A model generated the notes under the pieces. It was not told the DNA's origin, searched no databases, and was given only the letters and a program-made list of their open reading frames with translations. DNA of 64,000 nt from Heloderma charlesbogerti (taxonomy: Eukaryota; Chordata; Lepidosauria; Squamata; Helodermatidae). The stretch's first letter is position 1. The number at the start of each line of letters is the position of its first letter. The stretch covers positions 2,418,001 through 2,482,000 of the forward strand of contig JANEZZ010001570.1 in assembly GCA_026122225.1 (NCBI GenBank), in the 5' to 3' direction. Below are positions 21,613 to 33,590 of the stretch, one piece after another. Both the position numbers and the translations under genes were made by a program.

Positions 21613-24290
21613 TATATGGCCCATTTCCCTTCGCTTCTGGTCAGGTGTTCATAATATTGAGCACACTGCATCTTGTCTGGCCATTTCTTTCAGTGGAGGC
21701 CCATCTGCTTCTACCACAGAGCTCTCCAATGACTCCTCTGTTTCTCAGGAATCCAGCATGTGGTGCGTGTGTATGATGATGGATTATGCCTTTAGCTTGG
21801 AGCTTGCCCCATGTATCACTATATTTTCTTCTGGCAACTGAGCTTTGGGAACCCAGCATGGAGAATTGCACAGTGCAGATTGTGATGTCAAATGTTCCAG
21901 GTGAAATAAATAAATAAATCTAGCCTCCAGGAAGCATATAAATCTAAACACAGCAAGTAGAAGCAGTGGTCAAACATTCTCCCTTTATAAAACAGACCTT
22001 CTTCAGTATGGAAGTTACAAAAAGGAGCACTGACTCACCTAAACTAATCATCACCCAAGGAAAACAAAGGGTGAAATAAAAAATGAAGAAACACTCCCCC
22101 CGCCACACACACAAAGTTAGAAAGCTGCTAAGATTAGTCTTTGCCACCATCAGAATAAATCATTGTTCCATGAAAATAAAGCATATTTGACTCTACGGTG
22201 AATACATAAAAGCATCCACTCTTACATCAACATTGGGAAGATTAAAAAAGAATTCTTCCAGGGTGGAAAAATCACCAAAATCCCAAACTCACAAGAAAGA
22301 AAACACATATCTATTCAAATTAAGATAGACAAATTAGATCTGATAGAATAAAATGTAAACCAAACCATATATGCTTCTATATGCAGAAAAGCATCTAGAG
22401 TTATTGAAAAAGCAAAGCAGAAAGTGGGGTGGGTGGAAGCAGGGGAGGAAGCTACTATCAACTATGTCATCCCAGGTACAACTCTTTATTATCTTGTACC
22501 AGCCAAAGAAAATTCACAACTCTTGCTTGTTATTCATTATGTCAGGCACTGCCTTCCATATTATCCGAACTGCAACAGGAAAACTATTGAAGCACGGCAA
22601 GGCAGTGAAGATATTTGTTGATGTATTACAAGGGAATCAGATGGGGAAAGACCACAGAATTTTGTGATGATGCATGAGAGGGAGATCCAGAGTTTTTCTC
22701 ATGTTACATTTTCAAGAAATGTATGGGTCAGCTTGGAAGATGATTTTCCTCAGCGCACTATTGGACTTAAGAATCCTGTTGATCAGGAGAGGGAGACGGG
22801 GGACTACTTGGTCCCACCAATCCCAGGTGAGGCAGTGGGAAGGGGATCAAGTCACTATCCAATGATAGAGGATCTTCTCTCAAATCGCGGGGGACCAGAA
22901 CACACTCCTTTTGGGCAGAGCGTTGACACTTGGGAGACAGCATGTTCAACGTGCACACAGGGGAGCAACTGTGACCTGGGCAGCAGGCACTTTCCTAGGA
23001 TCAAACGGTCAAAGAAGAGGACCTACTGGAAGTGAGGGAACCAAAAAAGGGTACAATAGGACCATTATGACAAATGAGAAGGAGTCTTAAAGGGAAAGGA
23101 TCCCAGGATAATGTTCTTTTCTTCACAGTTAGCACACAACAGGAGTGGAGGAAATGGCAGGGAGGAACTGTTGCTATTTCCTATGCCACCTAGGAATTTG
23201 AAGAGCAATGCCTGGTATTCAGGAAAAGAGGTGCAACCATAAGTTAATTGAATTTGAAAGAGTCCCTCATGAGTCTAGGAGTAGCTCCTTGTTCTCCCAG
23301 GAAGTTATTCTAAATAAGGAGTGCAGAATATCAGGACTGAGGGCCAAATCTGACCATCCAGGATTCCCCAGAGGGCCATGCCCTCTCTGGCCATACCTCC
23401 TTTGCCCCAGCCTCCAATCATTTCATGGTTTCCTGGCTTTTGTGCATTTATTTCCCCATTCTAAAGGGTTGAAATGCCTCTTCTAAGGCTTTGTGACTGG
23501 CAGTAAGAGCTTGAAGCTAAAATATGCTAGTATTTTTGGCCCTGCCCCTTTGTTCCTGCCTGACACTGTAATGTGCCCACCAACAAGTTAAGGTCAGACA
23601 GGAGATGTTATGGAGCCTCTATTCACGCCTGTGTCAAGTTCTCCTGTCCCAGTTACAATAAACTCTTCAACTCTTCAGGGGCATAAAGTTCCTTTTATGT
23701 GTGGCCTGTATCTACTCCAGCTTTCCATGTCTGTAATGATCACAGTCCCCCTTTCTGTCCTTCTAAGACATCCCAGCCAGCATGGCCAATAGTGAGGCAT
23801 AGTGGGAATTGTAGTTCAACAACATCTGGATGGCCACGGGTTTATCATCTCTGCTTTAAGAGAACCTTCCTCTATCCAGAAATTCTTTACAACATTATCT
23901 AGAAGAGAGCAAATCACATCCAAAGCATCCCCTTCAAATCCATAGGGCATTTCCCCCCTATCTGACAAGAAAAACCAAAAGGAGATGGTTCCCATTCTCC
24001 AAACCATTTCCATGGGCTGAAACAGAGTCTTAGGCATTACCATCTGTGTATACATCAGGAACCTCAGGTGTTTGCAGGCCTCCATCTGATCGGTTGGAAT
24101 ACTCCCTTCTCATCCACCCCCCCCCAAACCTCCAGAGATTATTCCCCCCATCACTACCAATGTTATTTGTTTCTCTCTAGGTTGTTGTCAATGAATGTGG
24201 GGATAACCCATGCTGTTTTGCATCTCAGTTGAAGCAACCTTCTAATTTACTATGTCTGCGTTAGATATGATATGGTTCAGTCAGTGAGTA
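21613..24290. other. Intergenic, minor repeat fragments
   Basis: No gene is supported. 23320-23480 resembles the repeat inserted in the SINE at 11879-12065. 23767-23850 is a fragment of the CAACAACATCTGGA MITE family. The ORFs at 22371-23035 show no recognisable domain. Confidence 0.45.
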
Positions 24291-24335
24291 TATATATACA
24301 TATACATACGTACATACATACATACATATATGCGC
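24285..24335. repeat. (TA/CATA)n microsatellite
   Basis: Alternating TATATA and CATACATACATA units. Confidence 0.85.
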
Positions 24336-24699
24336 TTTGTATTTCCTCCATTCTATACTGCTTTAAAGAAACTGGAGCTCTGGTATTTTTTTTCCTTCCT
24401 TCATACTCTCATGCTTATAACAGTATATAAGAAAAATACACGAGAGGTAATCCTGTGGACACATAGTAGCTGTTGGATTCCTGGGAACCTGCTATCATCC
24501 ATAGGTTAGAAACATTACACACACACACACACACACGTGTCATTAGGCAGGGCTCACCTGGGCATGGGCCCTGGATCTTTTTTGAGCTGTTCCCCAGATC
24601 TTTTGAGCTGTCTTAATTGCTTTTTTTTTTTTTTACATTTTCCCATTGACTTGCATTGGAAAACAAAAATGGCCTTAACTTTTTTAGTTTGTAAGATAA

Positions 24700-25190
24700 A
24701 TATATGAAATTTGGTGTCTTGATAGCCTCCATAGAACTGATTGAATCTGCCAAATTTCAGGCAGTTTGGTCAAGTGGTTTTTGTGCTAGTCACAGGTAAA
24801 ATTTGCTATTTTCAAGAAAATCTGTCAAAGCAAAGAGCTATATTTTTTGTGTGCTTCCACATGTGTGCATGGAATTTGGGGAACTGGAAGCCTGTATAGA
24901 GATGACTGAGCCTGCCAAAGTTCAGATAGTTAGGTCTAGTGGCTTTTGTGCTAGCCACAGGAAAACTTTGCTTTTTCCAAGACAATCTGTCAAAGTAAAG
25001 AGCTATAATTTTTTTGTACTTCCACATGAATTCATGGAATTTGGGGAACTAGCAGGCCCCATAAAGCTGACAGAAACTACTAAATTTCAGAAGTTAGGTC
25101 CAGTGGCTGTTGTGCTAGCCATGCGTAAAGTTTCCTTTTCTCAAAGTCTAAAACAAAAAGTAAAAACTGTCAAGTCACCCAGGGGATTAT
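24700..25190 (+). repeat. Three diverged tandem units of about 165 bp
   Basis: Each unit carries, in order, a TGAAATTTGG/CATGGAATTTGGGG start, CTGCCAAATTTCAG, GTGGCTTTTGTGCTAG, CACAGGAAAA and CTGTCAAAGCAAAGAGCTA. The copy at 57100-59870 has the same units inverted, split by a hAT-like insertion. I see no similarity to a known satellite. Confidence 0.75.
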
Positions 25191-26069
25191 AGATCCTAAT
25201 CAGAAGGTCTTTAAGGTGACCATTAGGAGGTCACTATCCCTAATCTCTGGTGTAGGATTTTTTTGAGGTGCAAAAAACTTCTCTCCCCCTACTTTTCATT
25301 TCTGCTCTTACACGCCCACTGTTGTGAGCTTGCCTGCAATGAAATTTTGAAGAGGGAGAAGGAAGGGAAGAAACAGCTCCATGTGAAATACTGGTATTTC
25401 ACACAGCATCCAATTTTACTGCCCATTTTACTGCCCCAAACTGGAACCTTTGGATTCTGCAGAAGTTTAGTAGCTTCAGTACAGCAAAGGATCCAATCAG
25501 CCTCCACAAATTTCTTTCTCCCCCTCCACTTTAATTTCTCCTAAACAGATGTAGAACTCAAACAATCCCAAAGGGAGGGTTAGGACTATGTGGCGTCATG
25601 ATTGAGAAACTGCTGGGGCTTTTAAATAGGTTCTACAGTTTTAGAAAAGCTAGAAAAAGCCTTCAGCCACCTCACCTCATAAAGTTCATTTAAGTATGTG
25701 CAATCCTTACAAACCTTCCACAGCCTCCTAAATTCCTCTGAACCTCTCTGAAAGGAGCCACTTGGCTTAGGGAATTCTCTCTACCCCCCCCCAACATTTC
25801 CAATCACCATTCTTCTTTTCTTCTTCCCTCCCCTATCCTGCTGTTTCTTTCTCTTCTTTATTCCACCCAGAGCATATATTGGGGAATTCTTAAAGAGAAT
25901 TCTCTTCAGTGGGCAAGAGAAGTTCTGAACTGTATTTGACTTCATACCAGCAGACAAGAGGGTTGGGTTTTCCCCTCCTCACTCAAGCCTTTGAGAAAAG
26001 TGGGTTCACGTGGTTGCAGATAAACAAATCTGGGGCTGTTTTGTTTGCCAGTTGCCATATCCAGCAATA

Positions 26070-26280
26070 GGAAGGGCTGCAGCTCAGTGGTGGAGCACCT
26101 GCTTGGCATGCAGAAGGTCCCAGGTTCGATCTCCAGCATCTCCAGGTAGGGCAAGGAAAGAATCCTGCCCGAAACCCTGGAGTGCCGCTGCCGCCAGTCA
26201 GTCAGTGTCAACAATACTGCGCTAGTTGGACCCAGGGTCTAACTCAGTACATGGCAGCTTCCTGTGTTGCTCTGAACAGA
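26070..26280 (+). mobile_element. tRNA-derived SINE
   Basis: The head GGGCTGCAGCTCAGTGGTGG resembles a tRNA A box and GGTTCGATCTC a B box. The 3' part has CCGCCAGTCAGTCAGTGTCA, AACAATACTG and CATGGCAGCTTCCTGTG. The same family is found at 11826-12180, 28111-28294, 35445-35610 and 55446-55646. Confidence 0.8.
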
Positions 26281-26350
26281 AAGCTTTAATAAAAATAGGA
26301 GGTTATGGTTTGTTTTTTAAGTGGAGGGGAGATAAATATTGCTAATTTAT

Positions 26351-26429
26351 GCAATCCTATGTATGCCTACTGAGAATTCCCATTATGTTTAATGAGGCTT
26401 ACCTTCAGGAAAGTGTGCATAGGATTCCA
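26351..26429. mobile_element. Short palindromic MITE-like repeat
   Basis: GCAATCCTATGTATGCC at the left and GTGCATAGGATTCC at the right form inverted ends around a TGAGAATTCCCATT/AATGAGGCTTACCTTC core. Same family as 11572 and 35159. Confidence 0.6.
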
Positions 26430-26493
26430 GCAGAAGTTACTTTTGCAGAGAGGTTTGCACCTTGATGTTCCGCATGTTTACTCAGAAATAAGT

Positions 26494-26690
26494 CCTGAGT
26501 AGGAGTGTACGAAACCTCACTTACCTGGCTCCACTGGGTTTCGCGGTGGGGGGGAGGCAATACAGCCCTCCCCCCCCAGAATCCTGCCCAGCCAGCTCCA
26601 CTCCACAGCCAGTCCATGGAGCCGCCAGCTGTGCCGATCCGCAGCAGGGCCTCCATCTGCTGCTGGACTGCTGCGGCTGCAAATGTATTA
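26494..26690. mobile_element. hAT-like family terminal fragment
   Basis: TAGGAGTGTACGAAACCTCA, ACTTACC and a TTTCGCGGTGGGGGGGAGG segment match the left ends at 36963 and 56345. The palindromic core is missing. The fragment runs into TATG and CA microsatellites. Confidence 0.7.
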
Positions 26691-26890
26691 TGTATGTATG
26701 TATGTATATATGTAATCTATACACACATGCAAGCACACTGCATGCACTCACCACACACACACACACACACACACACATATTAGACATGCACTTAGACTCG
26801 TGGGTGTGTGTGTGGGTGTGTATGTATATATATATGCAAATTGGTGTTATGGTCCTGTGCCCCGGATCTTTTAACACCCTAGCAATGCCC

Positions 26891-26931
<41 letters not shown>

Positions 26932-26935
26932 AATA
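26690..26935. repeat. Microsatellite cluster (ATGT, CA, GT, AT)
   Basis: Successive TATG, CA, TG and AT runs. The last, (GT)n(AT)n at 26890-26930, directly abuts BovB copy C. Confidence 0.9.
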
Positions 26936-27850
26936 AATTGGGAAAGGAGTACGACAAGGCTATATATTGCTGCCCTGCTTATTTAATTTATCATGAGTAC
27001 ATCATGAGAGTACATCATGAGAAATGCCGGGTTGGATGAATCACAGGTTGGAATTAAGATTGCTGGGAGAATTATCAACAACCTCAGATGTGCAGATGAT
27101 GCCACCCTAATGGCAGAAAGTGAAGAGGATCTAAAGAGCCTCTTGCTGAGGGTGAAAGTGGAGAGTGCAAAAGCTGCTTTGAAACTCAACATTAAAAAAC
27201 TAAGATCATGGCATCTGGCCCCATCACTTCCTGGCATATAGAAGGGGAAGAAATGGAAGCAGTGACAGATTTTATTTTCTTGGGCTCCAAGATCACCGCA
27301 GACGGTGACTGTAGCCATGAAATTAAAAGACTCTTGCTCCTTGGGAGGAAAGCTATGGCCAACCTAGACAGCATATTAAGAAGCAGAGACATCACCTTGC
27401 CGACAAAGGTCCGTCTAATCAAAGCTATGGTTTTCCCAGTAGTAATGTATGGCTGCATGAGCTGGACTATAAGGAAGGCTGAGCGCCGAAGAATGGATGC
27501 TTTCGAACTGTGGTGCTGGAGAAGACTCTTACGAGTCCCCTGGACTGCAAGGAGGTCAAAGGAAATCAACCCTGAGTGTTCATTGGAAGGACAGATACTG
27601 AAGCTGAAGCTCAAATATTTTGGCCACCTAATGCGAAGAGAAAACTCCCTTGAAAAGACCCTGATGCTGGGAAAGACTGAAGGCAAAAGGAGAAGGGGAC
27701 GGCAGAGGATGAGATGGCTAGATAGCAACACCGATGCGATGAATATGAACTTGAGCACGCTCCGGGAGAGAGCGGAGGACAGGAAGGCCTGGTGTGCTAT
27801 GGTCCATGGGGTCACGAAGAGTCGGACACGACTTAACGACTGAACAACAA
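26936..27850 (+). mobile_element. BovB LINE copy C, 5'-truncated
   Basis: It starts inside the RT (TTGGGAAAGGAGTACGACAA, the GVRQG motif) and runs to the 3' tail TCGGACACGACTTAACGACT. The open segment 27208-27843 (211 codons) covers the RT thumb and C-terminal domain with few lesions. YADD has become CADD in the first part. It sits between (GT)n(AT)n on the left and (AT)n(AC)n on the right, so the AT run is probably the target duplication. Confidence 0.9.
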
Positions 27851-27851
27851 C

Positions 27852-27852
27852 A

Positions 27853-27897
<45 letters not shown>
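27852..27897. repeat. (AT)n(AC)n microsatellite
   Basis: An AT run passing into AC units, immediately after the BovB copy C 3' end. Confidence 0.9.
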
Positions 27898-27899
<2 letters not shown>

Positions 27900-28110
27900 G
27901 AGCCAGGTTTGCTCATGAACAAGAGACTGTTATGCCCCAGAACTCAGCCCAACATATTGTTTCTGACTACCAAGGACACATGAGATTAATTAATTAAAGT
28001 AGACCTTGAAAACTTTTAGGTTTCAGCTTGTGTTTTACTGATGTGTTTACATATGGGGTTTTTCTCCCCTGATTATCAGGTGTTTTATATATTTGTAAGT
28101 ATGTTAAAGT

Positions 28111-28294
28111 ACCCTATGGCTCAGCAGCAGAGCCCCTGCTTCGCATGCAGAAGGCCCCAGGTTCAATCCCCGGCATCTCCAGGTAAGGCTGGAAAAATTA
28201 CTGCCTGAAGTCCTGGACAGCCGCTGCCAGTCAGTCGGTGTCAACAGTACTGGGATACATGGACTATGTATATGGCAGCTTCCTATGTTCCTAT
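28111..28294 (+). mobile_element. tRNA-derived SINE
   Basis: Same family as 26070-26280: GGCTCAGCAGCAGAGCCCC, then a B box GGTTCAATCCC, then CCGCTGCCAGTCAGTCGGTG and a TATGGCAGCTTCCTATG end. An L2-type A/T-rich tail (AAATAAATAAA) follows to 28380. Confidence 0.8.
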
Positions 28295-28389
28295 TGTTTA
28301 ATTTTGTTTTAAAGATTTATGTAAGTAGCCCCTGAAAGGCAAGGTATAAATCTTTAAATGCATCTTTAAATAAATAAAGGTGTCCCCAA

Positions 28390-28590
28390 CCAGTCGTGTC
28401 CGATTCTAGGGTGTGGTGCTCATCTCCATTTTTAAGCCGAAGAGCCAGCGCTGTCCAAAGACGCTTCCGTGGTCATGTGGCTGGCATGACTCAACATTGA
28501 GGTGCACAGAATGTTACCTTTCCCGCCGAAGCGGTACCTATTTATCTACTTGCAATTTCTTGCTTTCAAACTGCTAGGTTGGCAGGACTT
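28390..28590 (-). mobile_element. Sauria-like SINE fragment with BovB-type tail
   Basis: On the minus strand it runs CCTGCCAACCTAGCAGTTTG, AGTAGATAAATAGGTACCGC, GGCTCTTCGGCTTAAAAATG and ends AATCGGACACGACTGG, the BovB 3' tail. That layout fits the squamate Sauria SINEs, which use BovB machinery. The tRNA-like head is missing, so it is 5'-truncated. Confidence 0.6.
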
Positions 28591-28599
28591 TAAATAAAT

Positions 28600-29860
28600 A
28601 ATCCTTCCTATATCATGATTTTTTAAAATCCTGTGAATGAGAAGACCAACCATGAATGTAGATGGGATATTTGGAATTAAAAAAGAGGTTCTAGATTTTG
28701 TGATTGCGGGATTGTTCTCCATTTTTTACTTGTAGAGAGAAAATCCACTCATCCAAAAACAAACCTACAGTGAAAATGAATTCAGATTGGTCCATATATT
28801 AGTGTCTCTATTGTGTCAAGAGTTCATCTATATTTATAAGCTGCCAGTTTGGGCACATAAATTAAGCAGAGGGGGAATAAAACATAATTTGTGGTTTTGG
28901 ATTTAGCTGAAGATCAACAGTATCACGTGTCCTATTTTTACACTGACTGCATTATTTTCATCATAGAAGAGGACAGCAACTTTCACCAGGAATAGCAGTG
29001 TTGCTTCGAGGTTGCAACCTGACCCAGATAAATATTGCTGGAAGTTTAGCCCTAACTAGCCCCATCAGCTGGTTACTTTCCTCACTAATCAATCCTAAAG
29101 AGAGTGAGTCCAGATGGAAAGCATGGAGAATGGAAGCCTCGGGATAAATATTCCAAAACTGCATATATATGTTCCTAAAGTATGGGTTGATGGTTTGTTT
29201 TTGTTTTTTGGTAAACTCTGAAATGGAGAGCATGGACACAAAGATTGTTGAGGCTGCTCTATTGCTTAGGCATTATTAATTATCTTAACAAAAATAACAT
29301 GTGAATGTCAGGATTCATTAGAAAGTTTAGCAGCATATTAATTTATTTAAAGATTGCCACACCATGAAGCTTACCCAATGTCGCTGATGGTTTGGAAGAA
29401 ATAATTCACTGTCTACAAGTTCTAGTAATTGCTTCGAATGAAAATCATGTCTAATGATGAGAGACGTAGCACATGGGTACGTTAACTGTGTTTCAACATT
29501 CATTTACATTTGTTGTTCCTAATTGAAATTAATTGTAGTAAATGTGTCAAACTGTTAAACTGTCAGCACCCTGATTTCAGCAGAAGGATCAAGCCACCAT
29601 GCATACATATGAAAGTGCTGCCAAGCACTATTGTTCCTCCCCGCCCCCATTATTTTTTGGTAGCACAGCTTCATCATACAGAACATGAGATTAGTCCACT
29701 GGTCACAAGCACTCTCTTGCTAAAATTAGAAATGTATTAGAATGTGGCTACTGGAAACCACATTCTATTATAACTAAGGCTTCCCTCCATCTTAGAAAGA
29801 GAGAGAAGGAGAAACAGGGAGGGAGAGGGAGAGGTCCCAATCCAATGGTTTAAAGATATG
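28600..29860. other. Intergenic; part looks conserved non-coding
   Basis: No gene or recognised repeat. The segment 29240-29480 is complex, A/T-balanced, repeat-free and ORF-poor. Confidence 0.35.
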
Positions 29861-29869
29861 GATCACATT

Positions 29870-30805
29870 TGAATCAGGTGAGGCTGTGCTAGTCCTTGAT
29901 CAGTGCCTAGACTCGGTGATGGCCTGGAAGAGGGCCAATAAACTGAAGATGAATTCTGGCAAGATGGAAGCCCTGTCAGTGAGTGGTTCCCAAGTCCGGG
30001 AGATAGGCTCATTACTGGATGAGGTTGTGCTCCCTTTGAAAGATCAGGTACTCCTAGATCTATCAGGTAATCTGGAGTACTCCTAGATCCATCACTGTTG
30101 CTGGAGGCTCCAGTGACCATGGTGGCTTGAAGTGCCTTCTACCAGCTTCAGCTGGTTCACCAACTGCAGCCTCTCCTGGACAGGGATAGCTTGGCCACAG
30201 TGGTACAGGTGCTAGTAACTTGAAGACTGGATTACTGCCATGTGCTCTATGTGGGGCTGCCTTTAAGGCTGCTCCGGAAGCTGGAACTAGTGCAGAATGC
30301 AGCAGCTTGGCTGTTGTCAGGAGCTTCCCCTTTGCTGAGGGAACTGCACTGCTGCCTATTCACTACTGGGACAAGTTTAAGGTTTTGGTATTTGCGTATA
30401 AAGCCCTAAACAACATGGCACCAGGATACCTGAGAGAGCGCCTTCTCCCTTATCAACCTGCCTGGTCACTGACCTCGATGGCATGCTCCTGCTGGTTCCA
30501 CATGGACCTATAGCCTGATTGGAGTCCACCAGTAGAAAGAGCCTTCAGTGTGGTGGCCCCCTTTCTATGGAACTCTCTGCCTCTGGAGGTCAGGCAGGCA
30601 TCAACATTGTGTTATTTTCTGCACCTCCTGAAAACATCTTTATTTCAAGAAGCCTTCCTTGACTGACCAGCCACCATTTTTGTTGGTTCTCTGTTTTAAA
30701 AACCAAAATTTTAATATGTTTTATTATTTTTATCTTTTATTGTTCACCACTCCAGAATCTGTCTAGATGTGGAGTGGTATATAAATGTGTTAAATAAATA
30801 AATGT
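29870..30805 (+). mobile_element. CR1/L2-group LINE remnant
   Basis: Translated pieces match the RT C-terminal half seen at 2677-4234. These are LDSVMAWKRANKLKMNSGKM (after the YADD box), VVLPLKDQV, KFKVLVFAYKALNNMAPGYL, then VERAFSVVAPFLWNSLP and a final TTTCAAGAAGCCTTCC segment. The 3' end has the GGAGTGGTATATAAATGTG tail with AATAAATAA. Several frameshifts and stops mark it as old. Confidence 0.8.
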
Positions 30806-32230
30806 TCATATTTATTGTATTACATTATATATTGCTATTTGAATTGGAAATAATTAAAGGGGCACAGGAGTGTCCCATTAGTTAAGATGAGTCACACACA
30901 AAATAGTTTCTGCCATTAAAAGCCCCAAGATTCTACTGCTTATAAAAATGGTACCAATTCTGCAACTTAGTTGAAACTTGGCATCCATAATCTACTTGAT
31001 GAGGTATATAATTATGCAAAATTCCAAGTGATCCAATAAAAGTTGGTACAAGTACAGAAAATTAAAAAGTTCTAGAAATTGACATATTTGTACTCTTTAC
31101 TCCAAGCTGTGGCTTGGTGTATATTTCTTTCAAATTTTGGTGAAAACTACTGATACACTTTATTCAGGTTTGTCAAGGAGATGTGCCTTTCATTGGTTTG
31201 GTGAAATTCTGAGCAGCGGTTCAAAAGTTATTAAAGTTTTTCTGCCCCATGAAAGCCTATGGCAGAAACTGCTGCCAAAGTTATGTTGGGCATGCTCAGT
31301 TTCACTCTGAAGCTAGAATGCTGCCAGTACTCCCGTATTTTGACAGGAATTCTGGTGTTCCTGTCAGCATTTTGGCAGTGGGGGAAGAGTAGCAGGAATC
31401 TGTCAACTAAGATAAGAGTGAGGTAATTTGAAGGCTGAGGGAATCACTCTCACTGATAGATCACTGATGAAGCAGGGACAGGGAGGAAAAGGTAAATACT
31501 ATTTTGGAATCCTGTGCAGGCTTACTCAGAGCTAAGCCTTTCTGAATACACAGGAAAATATCTATTCCTTTGTACATATCTACTCAGTTAATGACTTGTT
31601 GGTGTTTTGCTTTTGAGTTTGTAGGCTCCCCCCCCCCCATAACACTGTAATAATAAATTTCATTTTTAAAAACCAGGTAAATTCAGTGATAAAGAAACCT
31701 GCTAGTTTAAGACCATAGTTGAGGCTCAAGCTCCACAGATCCAGAAAATCTGAAATGAGGGCTGATGCCTTAACAGACATGTCCTGTGATCAGTACTGAT
31801 ATTGTGCAATGTCACAAATTGTGCTTGTAAAGGCAACAAACCGCCATGAGTCAACTTGCAGGATGATTCCTTTAGCAATACCGTAAGGTTCAGAATCTTC
31901 ATAAAGTAATATAGGACCAGGACAACTTGGGGCTTCTTTGCTGATCCCATCCTCCCCATCTGGATTTAGGCCTATAAGACCTAGGCAAAGTGTGGTGCAG
32001 AGAAGGTAAATTGTAAGTAAGCACAATGTGTCAGATTGCACAACATCAATCCTGATCACGGGGCGCTTCTGTTAAGACATTAGCCATAGTTTCCAATGTC
32101 CTGGCTTTGAGGAACACAAACTCACACACATGGATACACTAACACTTTCCCAGGAATTAGTTTGTCCCCAAATGGCCCCGTCATTTATCTCCATCAAACA
32201 ATTCTTCTGCCAGCCTGCAGAACATGGGAG
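30806..32230. other. Intergenic, no supported gene
   Basis: Single-copy-looking sequence with one palindromic-repeat fragment (about 31505-31555) and a poly-C run near 31630. Confidence 0.5.
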
Positions 32231-32231
32231 G

Positions 32232-32346
32232 ACAACTTGTGGCCCTGTAGATGTTGTTGGAGTGCAACTCTTACCATCCCTCACCATTGGCTATGCTGTC
32301 TGATGGGAATTGCTGTCCAACAAGATCTGGAGAGCCACAAGTTGTC
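32232..32346. mobile_element. Palindromic MITE (hAT-type family)
   Basis: ACAACTTGTGGCCCTGTAGA at the left pairs with TCTGGAGAGCCACAAGTTGT at the right. Inner arms GAGTGCAACTC and GGGAATTGCTGTCCAAC pair imperfectly. Same family as 15466-15593. Confidence 0.65.
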
Positions 32347-33409
32347 AACCTGTGCTGTAGAATATCTGGAAGTTTTCCACTTAAAGTGCCATGATATAGA
32401 GAACTGGCAATTAATTGGTAAGGCAGACTCATCCAATATTTGGGCTGAGCTGAAACAGAGGGATCCTCTTTACAAAGCCTCACCACCCCCTCATGAAAAA
32501 AAATCCCACCTTTAGCTGGTTTTCAGGAGGCATGTGTTGGCTCAGGAAGAAGGGACCACCTTCCTGAACTGCTGAGGCAACCAGCCGGTGCTCCATGCCT
32601 TCCCAGGAATTCCTCACACTACGCTGCAAGGGAGTTTTATAGACCTTCACAGCATAGGAAACACAGTGCATTTTGCCTAGCTGCCTTGGCAGCATAGGGA
32701 TATTTTTTCCCTGCTCAGTGAATCTACCTTCTGCATTCAGAAGAAAGCTTTGTGGTCTGGAAAGTAGCCCAATACTGTAAAACGTCGCAGAAAACCTTAG
32801 TGGGCTACAGAGTTTAGTTAGTTTATTAGTGTTCCCCCTTAACTGAAATAATAATGGCCACATTCTAACCATGCAGCATTCAAACCATCTGGCATTCTTG
32901 AAGCATTCAAACCAGTGCTGTGCCAAAAATTATCATGGGTTGGGTTTGAGTTTCTCAGGCTTACCTTACTTACGAGGTGGCCGAGGAGTGAGCACAAGTG
33001 TCCTGTTTTTCATTGTACAATCAGCTTTCTGGCTGCCTGTGACCTCCTCAGCTTCCTACGCTTCAATTAAAGCTGAGTGAGTTAAAGGCACCATGAGGTC
33101 ATTCCTCCCTTACCCTTAGGGCTTTTTCAGATCAGGGTGTGCAGGCAGCCTGGGAGGCTAGCTGTGACTAGGTAAGCTCAAAAACACCACAAAAATAAAT
33201 TATAAAACATCCCGAATGAGGCAAAACAATGGGAATGTCTTTCATGGGGGGAGAAAACTTTCAGGAAATTGGAGGACAGATTTTGGCAGAGCACTAACTC
33301 CACCTCATCCCTGGATCCAAACACAACACTGCCCCCACCTGCATTGCAGTGGATACAAACTGGGGACAGCCTGCCAAGACAGTTGATGCTGTTGCAGCAC
33401 CCCCCCCCC

Positions 33410-33590
33410 AACCTTTAGGAAAAAAGGAAGACGCTGTGCTACACACCCTGCCAATAGGGAGTCCTACCTGGGAGAAACTGTTGAGAATTTATCCTCCTCC
33501 TGGAGAAATTTGGTGAAATAGTCTCCCAAATTTCTCTGCCCACAAGTAAGGTGAAGAATTTCAAGAGTCCACTTGTGCACAGCTGCAATT
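33410..33590. repeat. Unclassified dispersed repeat, copy 1
   Basis: The block GGAGAAATTTGGTGAAAT...CTGCCCACAAGTAAGG...AGAATTTCAAGAG recurs at 43500-43620 in the same orientation. Both are preceded by a poly-C run. Family unknown to me. Confidence 0.55.

Larger units (their letters stand above)
24538..26302 (+). repeat. 1.77-kb duplicated segment, intact copy
   Basis: This segment recurs in inverted orientation at 55426-60065. With the hAT-like inserts removed, that copy is also about 1.77 kb. The order is the same in both: a GGGCTCACCTGGGCATGGGC start, a three-unit tandem repeat (24700-25190), a central segment with TTTTGAGGTGCAAAAAAC, the ACTGGTATTTCAC site, the AGTTTTAGAAAAGC segment, and a SINE (26070-26280). 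The shared SINE position means the pair arose by copying one already SINE-bearing segment. The 129-codon ORF at 24803-25192 is explained by the tandem units. Confidence 0.85.

Noticed and set aside
24803..25192. 129-codon ORF as a novel protein
   Set aside because: It spans tandem 165-bp units and is not recognisable. The inverted copy does not give an equivalent uninterrupted frame.
26070..26150. tRNA gene
   Set aside because: The A-box and B-box-like motifs belong to a dispersed SINE with at least five copies here, and no cloverleaf acceptor stem is formed.
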